Shown here in pieces: positions 58,401 through 64,000 of a stretch of 64,000 nt of DNA (position 1 is its first letter; each line of letters opens with the position of its first letter). The position numbers were made by a program, and so were the translations under genes. This stretch comes from Trebouxia sp. TZW2008 (Eukaryota > Chlorophyta > Trebouxiophyceae > Trebouxiales > Trebouxiaceae): assembly GCA_002118135.1 (NCBI GenBank), contig BDIU01000004.1:62001-126000 (forward strand), read 5' to 3'. The notes under the pieces were generated by a model that searched no databases, was not told the origin of the DNA, and worked only from the letters and a program-made list of their open reading frames with translations.

Positions 58401-58903
58401 TGTGCAAAAGAAACCTTTCAAACCAGGGGAAAGCTGTGCATGCGCTGCCGATGCCCTGAGCGTGTTGACACAGTGTTGGGCAACAACATATATGCAGTGG
58501 CGCATCGTCATGCTGTTGCTGCAGCCTGTGATGTTTTCTGCATAGTGTGGCAGCAATCCTTGTGGTTCTTCCAGCATTTTGCAATAGGCTGCGGTGTGTC
58601 AAGGCATGTGACACTTCAAAAGGCAGTCGTTTTATACTGAGTGACCTATTATGCACTTGCATGTCATTTCCGTCTGCATAATGGCTGTCAAGATGTGGAC
58701 TCTAAGGCCTGAATTCAGACAATTGTGTGCCTGCTTGAAATGCTGAGCAGTGACGCTCAGCTATTGTCATGCACACCAATGTTGTCATCTTGCTTTATGG
58801 CAGGACCATCACTGTGATCAGGCAATGTGTGATGCTCGGCTGTGATTGTGTGCGCAGGGAGTCCCAACAGCCTAGGCGGTCCAGCAGGCTAGCCCACAAG
58901 TGA
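51504..58903 (+). CDS. FHA - Gln-rich - coiled coil - PHD finger nuclear protein
   Basis: Ten exons: 51504-51598, 51681-51753, 51824-51916, 52071-53759, 54099-54251, 54798-56276, 56966-57044, 57428-57595, 58210-58372, 58858-58903. They sum to 4,038 nt, or 1,345 aa. Residues 1 to about 100 form an FHA domain (LVPGGTLSMGRNSIILPDKG, IRSEHIRLQV, SLGHKNVLVNSRLELG, LKDGDLIEVL). A Gln/Ala/Pro-rich region follows to about 650, with a poly-Gln run. Residues 651-701 are a zipper-like coiled coil (QVQVLQSENASLASEVCHLK). A GQASAAERQ-type repeat region comes next, then a C4HC3 PHD finger at about 1146-1194 (CCVCQSAEDGEVMLLCDGC, HLGC, WFCSSC). The tail is basic (GKGKKRKG, SKRSRRTMS, RRSSRLAHK stop). FHA binds phospho-Thr and PHD usually reads histone tails, so a chromatin signalling role is inferred. 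I know no standard family with this order. Confidence 0.82.
54318..54371 (+). repeat. Downstream copy of the coiled-coil exon end
   Basis: CTGTGTCAGGAAATGCACAG and AGGAGGCACAACAGCGGGTA repeat the exon 5 end (CTGCGTCAGGAGATGCACAG, then AGGAGGCACAACAACAGGTA at 54210-54255), roughly 110 bp downstream. Confidence 0.88.
55200..56110 (+). repeat. Coding minisatellite (GQASAAERQ-type units) containing a truncated PHD copy
   Basis: Imperfect units with GCTGAAAGGCAAGCC or GACAGTGAAGGGCAAGAC recur through exon 6 and encode variants of ADRQASAAERQAPKAERQ. At about 55905-55960 the array carries ISEACCVCQSAENGAVMLLH, a PHD start that breaks off into the repeat (CDGC is replaced by HDGQ). The complete finger follows at about 56127-56276. 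Confidence 0.88.
56277..56573 (+). repeat. Two decayed downstream copies of the PHD exon end
   Basis: After the exon 6 donor the PHD segment recurs with anchors at 56325 and 56475, against 56178 in the true exon (periods 147 and 150 bp). Copy 2 reads LAHLGCVRLETVPEGDWFCP and copy 3 reads SHPGCVGVETIPEGG and then a stop. Copy 2 still ends in CTGCAG followed by GTATG. Confidence 0.9.
58090..58165 (+). repeat. Upstream decayed copy of exon 9 of the FHA/PHD gene
   Basis: GCACAGCCTCAGCAGGACAA and AGAGAATCAGGAAA at about 58115-58150 match the exon 9 core (GCACAGCCTCAGAAGGACAA, AGAGAATCAAGAAA), 139 bp upstream of it. Confidence 0.85.
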
Positions 58904-60156
58904 TGGAGAATGTTGCTGGTCACATCCTTGGCATTTTAGTTGAGGCAATTGAGCTTGCCATACAGCCCATGCAGTTGCAATCAAGAGCAGACAGCATTCC
59001 ACGCCACCGTGGTCCATTAACATTGAATTGATCCCACATTGCAAGAGTGAGAATTGCAGCTCCTGTCACAGTATGATCACCGCAGCAAATGCATGTGTGG
59101 GAAGAGACATTGCTGTACACTACCTGAGGAGCCTGAGCTACAGCTTCTCTATAATCGTCTTCAATACAATGTGTATGAAAGGCTTGCCACAGATGCATCA
59201 AAGCATGTCCCTCTGTATTCATACCCACAAGGAATGCAGCAAGACGTATGCATTTACCTCTTGCTTTGCTTTAATTGAAAGTTGAAGCTCTTGACAAGTT
59301 AGCAAACATTGCATGCCCTGTCACAATTCACAGAAGATTACAAAAGCGCAAAACAGCACCAATGCTATCTGCAGAACTAAAGCTGCTTACTGTACATCAT
59401 GGATTCATTCCAGAGGCATAGTTTTTTCTCCTAGATTTGACCAATCTCAACTCCTATACACAGAACAAGCAAAATTATGCGCCCTAACAATCACCTGCAT
59501 CTGTATAGAAGGTCAGCATTCACAGCAGCACAAAGCAGCCTCAATGTTGCAACAATGACAGTTGTCTTGGGTTCTGAGACCACAAGCAACGCCACCCTGC
59601 TAGCAAATAGAACAGGAGTCTGGTACATCCAACAGCAAATTCATCCCAGCTGCCTACAGCCCTATGATCCTGTGTCAAGCTACTGACAAGGACTTGATGA
59701 AGCCTTGTGCGCTGACAGAATGTATTCTTCAAGCAACACAGCCAGTCATCATGTGATGAAGACAAGTGTTGTAGATCAATGTAGTTTCAGCCAGAGAGTG
59801 CGTGATGAGAATTTTGCTGCTAGAATAGCTGACCTACCACTGGTCTGTCACCTGCATCAGGACTTGCAGTTTTTTTGACCTCCATCACAGTTATATCTCT
59901 GTTGGACCTGCTAATGTGCACCAAAGCTACACAGGAAAATTGCAGCATGTCCATCAGCAGTCTTCAACTCAACCAAGCTTGCACAGCGACAGAAGCTCTT
60001 GGTCATGTAAAACATTGTTACTGGCCTTTTCCAGACTTGCAGTATTTGTCAAAAACACAGGAAACCAGACAAAATTGTCAGACACACATGCTGTTTGGCA
60101 TCATGATGGCATCCTGTGTAAATAGAAGCAAACTGGAATGCAGTACCTGTGTGATC
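58904..60156. other. Intergenic stretch with one unplaced open segment
   Basis: On the plus strand about 59054-59246, flanked by TTGCAG and GTATGC, an open segment contains YNRLQYNVYERLATDASKHV and PLYSYPQGMQQD. It looks coding but no partner exon joins it in phase. The rest shows no gene. Confidence 0.35.
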
Positions 60157-61150
60157 TTATAATGGCTCATGAGGCGTGTGCCCCCCGGGGCTCATTGTAC
60201 TGGGTGACTCAGCGTACAGGATTTCCACATCCGTCCTTTTCCAAACAATCAGCATGAAAGCAAACACCAGGAAGAAGACTGTACTGATGTACCCAAAGGA
60301 GTAGCTGTGACATTACACAAGCTTACTCAGTCATGCATGTCTGAAGAACAAGCACAGCAACTCAGCAGGCCAACAGCTGCATTGCTTAAAACAATCAGGC
60401 ATTGAATTGCAGCACATGGAACAAGGCGCTTTGTGTACAGCATACTTACGTTGCTGTTAGGAGCAAGCGGCTGAAATCCACGCTGAAGGTGGTCACCCAG
60501 TATTTGATGGCTGGGGAAAAGCTCAGGAACTGCATACAGTGACATTGTCCAGTGCATGCACAGTGTGAAACCTTGGAGATTACCAGTGACAGTGAGCGCA
60601 AGTCTTACATGAGTTGCTATGTTGCAAATGTGCAGGGAGGTCATCAGACTCAGGGCCACCATAAAGCCTTTGCCATAGCGTGATCCAGGATGTGACAGGC
60701 CTTTTCGAGTAAAGATCATGTAGTAAATGGCACATACCTGCAGAACACCATTGCACGCATGCCCAGAAAACACCAGCTTGCGAGGTATGCACGGCACGAG
60801 GGCCAACGAGCTGCAAGGACTTCAATGCACAAAGCGAAATCTTGAACTTACAGAGAAGAGTACGACCAAGATGACGGCAAAGAAGGCGCTGACAGCTGCT
60901 CCGTCAAAGAGCGCAGTCCTGCAGCAATTGCGTTCTTAGCGCCATGTTTGCGGAGAGCAAAGATTCACTTAGTTGCCCACACTCACCATTCCTTCACGTC
61001 GACCAATGCAGGCGCAAAGGCAGCGCTCTTGGTGACGTTTCTGAACTGTCGATATGTCTCCCAACACAATAACGCAAACACCGTCGCGAACAAGCAGTTG
61101 AATGCAAAAACTGCCCAGACCCAGGGCTTCCATGTGTCGACTGTCGACAT
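60157..61150 (-). CDS. Four-helix integral membrane protein, function unknown
   Basis: Five exons: 61150-60987, 60918-60852, 60737-60609, 60529-60450, 60304-60157; 195 aa with all phases consistent. Hydrophobic helices: WVWAVFAFNCLFATVFALLC, AFFAVILVVLFSVCAIYYMI, FMVALSLMTSLHICNIATHF and ISTVFFLVFAFMLIVW, followed by a short polar tail (SPGGHTPHEPL). The loop between helices 2 and 3 is basic (TRKGLSHPGSRYGKG). No signal peptide, repeat or catalytic motif is seen. I do not recognise the family. The gene start lies in a CpG-rich patch (61080-61215). Confidence 0.78.
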
Positions 61151-62170
61151 GCTTGCGGATCGACGCGGCAGCAGCCCTTGAAGACGCGCCGATCGCGTTC
61201 GATGTCAGGCTTAACACTTCGCTGACTCGGAGTGACTCCTCATTCAGAGAGCAACTGTCTTTAGATTCCTTTCAAGAGCAGCCTTTCTATGCATGCAGCA
61301 TGCCATTGATCATCGTGGTGACACGGAAGCATGCTTTTTGACCTCCAGCGCTCAGGCCATGCAACACGGTGCTACGAGTGGCGTTTGCACTTGCTGCCTG
61401 GCCACGAGAACAAGCGTGGTGTACATAGGCTGAAACCACTCACAATCATTATGGATCCCGCACTTGACAAGTTGTGGCAAATAGTTTAGCCAGACATAGG
61501 GATTGCGTCTGGCATCTGGCAGGCGCAGCTGCAGCGCTATGAAAGCAATCAAATCATCAAGATTGCATGTAAATCTTTACTTAGTCCAGTGTAGTGCTAC
61601 ACCTTGTAGTTGAGTTGGATTCAATCCAAACTGGATGGGTATCAGGGCAAACACAGGCAAGCTGTACAGGATAGTCAGCTGGAACTACACCTTATTCTAC
61701 TATAGGGTGTTGAGTACAAAAGGGAAAATGGCAGCTCATAAGGTCTGTATACCAGATGTCACCTGTCAGAAAACTCCTTGTTGAATAACCAAGCAAGAGG
61801 CAAGAAAGAATGAAACAAACACAAGAATACACACACACACCACACGGCGTCGCAATTTGGTCTGTAGTAGCTGTGCAGCCTCAGCAAGCATTTACACTGC
61901 AAACAACTGACACAACACCAAACATAGTTTTGTGAGTAAGAAAAGAAAAGTCTACACCATCAGGCGTCATAATTGCGTTCTGTGATACTATACTGAAACG
62001 TTTGCTAGTCATAAGCGCAAAGGTCGCTCAGTTCTGTATGTAACAAGCTGCAAAGTCTAGACCATAACAGCCTAGATCAACACAGGCTACAAAGTCTAGA
62101 CAGGGATCTTGACGAGCAGGCTCATTCTGCTCCTTCCAAAGCTGTAACGACCAGCTTCCAAGGCGGGTCC
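61151..62170. other. Intergenic region
   Basis: The part near 61151-61230 is CpG-rich and likely promoter of the 4-helix membrane gene. A short plus-strand frame near 61330-61490 (MLFDLQRSGHATRCYEWRLH) has no supporting splice context. A short CA run lies near 61830, and AAAGTCTAGAC is duplicated near 62050 and 62090. Confidence 0.4.
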
Positions 62171-63726
62171 TCAAAACGTTTGACCAACCTTGAAAGCAGA
62201 AACAATACATGCACCAGCCACACATGTATACGTATTCCCACTGACTGAGCAATACCACGTGGTGTTTGAAGCAGCAGTGCATGTGACCTGCTGATAAGGG
62301 TACAGTGTATGACTAGTGCTGCTGGAGTCGCCATTGATGAGATTGGATGAATTATAAGGAGCCACCAGAAACTGGGTGGCACCAGCTTGGATTGAAACTT
62401 GCAGACCCATGACAGCTGCAGGCAGGCGAATCAAATTGGTGGCAGCTGAGTTTGCTGTAGCATCCACAAAACTGACTGTTGGTGATATCACAGGACTGCT
62501 TGCTGAGGGGGTGATCACCACTGCTCGTGTTTGCAGACCGACTGTACATGTGACAGCTCCATTGAATGAAGACTCTGAGCTGACTGTCAGTGCGGTACTC
62601 CTGTTGTAGCCGATAGTCACGTTCCCAGCGGCTGCAAAGTTACTTGTGTTCACAATGGACACTGTGGCCCCTACTTCAGAAGAGTTGAAAACTGTATTCT
62701 GTGCTGCCACTGTTAGCAATTTGCTGTTTCCAGCAGAACCCAGAACCACATTTCCTCTGGCTGTGAGGGCAGCGTTGACTGCGATGTTGACGTCAGCGTT
62801 TGCTGTGACAGCTGCATTTGCTGTGACAGGACCATTTGCTGTAACGGCAGCGTTTGCTGTGACAGGACCATTTGCTGTAACAGCAGCGTTTGCTGTGACA
62901 GGACCATTTGCTGTAACAGCAGCGTTTGCTGTGATAGCAGCGGTGAACAAGCTGCCTGCATTGACAGTGAGTGTCTGTCCAGTAATGCCAGCAGTGCCGA
63001 TGACTGCATTGCTCTGGGCAGTCAGAGTCCCTGCTACGGCCAGTGTTGCACTGGCAGTCACTGCAGCATTGAAGGTGCTGGTGCTAGCTACTGTCAAAGT
63101 CTGAATGCTGCTGATGCCTACGATCAGGTTGCCACTGATGGCCACAGGACCTGCAAGGGAGCAACAATTCATGACTGATACATACGCATTGCTGCAGCAT
63201 GTAGCATTTTTTGGCTGTAAACCTGAGCTTGCTACTGTTGGCTCAACAGATCTGGTTCAATAGTTGAATACACTCTGCATGCCATTACCAAGTAATGAGA
63301 CAAGCCAACAGCTGCTTGCACACAAGACCAGCCTGACAGACAGCAGACATTACTCCATTCACAATTGTCAGCTTTTAGTTATGTGGGCTGCCCAAGCAAG
63401 CCCAAGTGCAGGCTGCAGCATGCATTGCTGAGGGCGCTTTGCCAACACCACCAGAACTGCAGTGGGTATTGCTTTCAGCGCAATAGCATACACTGCAGTC
63501 GCTGTAATATACAAGAGGGACATCTGAGCAAGCACTGTGATCTGCAGAAGTGGCCAGGTTTAACTGTGATGCTTGTGTGAGAGATCTCTGTTCAGCCAGT
63601 CTCACCTGCAAAGCTGGCGAGGCCGGTGCTGCTGATAGTCAACCAGTCTTGCAGGCTGCCTGAAGCTCCTCCTGTTGTGGTACTAAAGATCATGCTTGCG
63701 CCATGATTTCCAACGCCACTTGCATC
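62171..63726 (-). CDS. Tail-fibre-like beta-repeat protein, 5' end off window
   Basis: Two exons are visible, 63726-63606 and 63150-62171; the N-terminus lies beyond 64000. About 366 residues are seen. The first exon has GASMIFSTTTGGASGSLQDW followed by LTISSTGLASFAG, the layout of phage/virus tail-fibre stems. The second continues with short Ala/Val/Thr/Asn repeats (GPVTANAAVTANGPVTANAA) predicted to form a beta-solenoid or trimeric fibre. It ends in a Cys-containing globular-looking tail (LPAAVMGLQVSIQAGATQFL, then LYPYQQVTCTAASNTTWYCS) and TGA. The intron and local codon style argue for a nuclear gene and against a recent viral insert. Function and localisation are unknown; a structural or surface protein is a guess. 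Confidence 0.68.
62785..62945 (-). repeat. 36-bp coding tandem repeat
   Basis: GACAGGACCATTT recurs at 62825, 62861 and 62897. Each 36-bp unit encodes 12 residues of the type AAVTANGPVTAN. The units are almost identical, so the expansion is recent. Confidence 0.92.
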
Positions 63727-64000
63727 CTGCATGACACAATGTGCTGCAGTGCATGCTGTGTACGCCTCATCTCATGGACATCAACAGAACATCTGTCATC
63801 TGTCTGTGTGACTTTGTCAAGGATTGAGGTTTGGTGGGAAATAGGCTCTGCCCTCTGACACTGACCTCACCAGCATCAGAAGGAAAGCCATGCAGCTTTG
63901 ATGATCACAGATCTTTCCAAAGTGCATGCACCTTGTATTTCCATAAGCTGCATTATTGTGCAGGAAGTGCTTGGAAGCAAGCTCGGTTGCTGTGCACAAG
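63727..64000. other. Intron or upstream part of the beta-repeat gene
   Basis: No exon could be recognised before the window ends. The acceptor at 63727-63729 requires a further upstream exon. Confidence 0.4.

Noticed and set aside
61330..61490. Short plus-strand frame (MLFDLQRSGHATRCYEWRLH) as a small gene
   Set aside because: No splice context, no recognisable family, and it lies in a low-information intergenic stretch.
62646..63104. Plus-strand repetitive frame (AVTAAFAVTGPFAV type)
   Set aside because: Antisense shadow of the 36-bp repeats in the minus-strand beta-repeat gene, which has splice support.

Overview
The window reads as nuclear DNA of a green alga (Chlorophyta, possibly a trebouxiophyte; the lineage is inferred). 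Genes are split into many short exons with GT/TGCAG-type junctions. The set includes a plastid-type sulfate-binding protein, an NYC1-type chlorophyll b reductase, a plant-type UBA protein, a GH20 hexosaminidase and a GDSL lipase. I assembled exons by hand. For nearly every gene called here the splice phases agree at all junctions, and the summed length of each complete gene model is a multiple of three.

Layout. 210-4185 (-) sulfate-binding protein, 3' end off the window; 4753-5544 (-) small organelle-targeted conserved protein; 6161-15174 (+) 1,570-aa nuclear-looking protein with an LRR-like middle and a RAMA-like C-terminus; 15661-16531 (-) UBA protein; 17114-22001 (+) GH20 hexosaminidase; 22869-28527 (-) NYC1; 29981-30967 (-) conserved hypothetical; 32316-34862 (-) TPR protein; 35862-46113 (-) 18-exon cell-surface protein of cysteine-rich modules; 46551-46960 (-) 3' end of a membrane protein gene; 48262-51163 (-) GDSL lipase; 51504-58903 (+) 1,345-aa FHA/PHD protein; 60157-61150 (-) four-helix membrane protein; 62171-63726 (-) tail-fibre-like beta-repeat protein, 5' end off the window.

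The main architectural feature is that most of the larger genes carry local tandem copies (period about 90-220 bp) of exon/intron junctions. Copies holding an acceptor plus the 5' part of an exon lie upstream of the working exon. Copies holding the 3' part plus a donor lie downstream. Every copy therefore falls inside an intron and is decaying there. Introns also hold a pogo-like MITE family, a SINE-like family with microsatellite tails, and many simple repeats. CpG is scarce and TpG/CpA abundant in gene bodies, while gene starts are CpG-rich, which suggests DNA methylation. The genes do not form one pathway; recurrent themes are plastid metabolism (sulfate uptake, chlorophyll b breakdown), secreted or surface proteins (hexosaminidase, lipase, cysteine-module protein) and chromatin-type proteins (RAMA-like, FHA/PHD).
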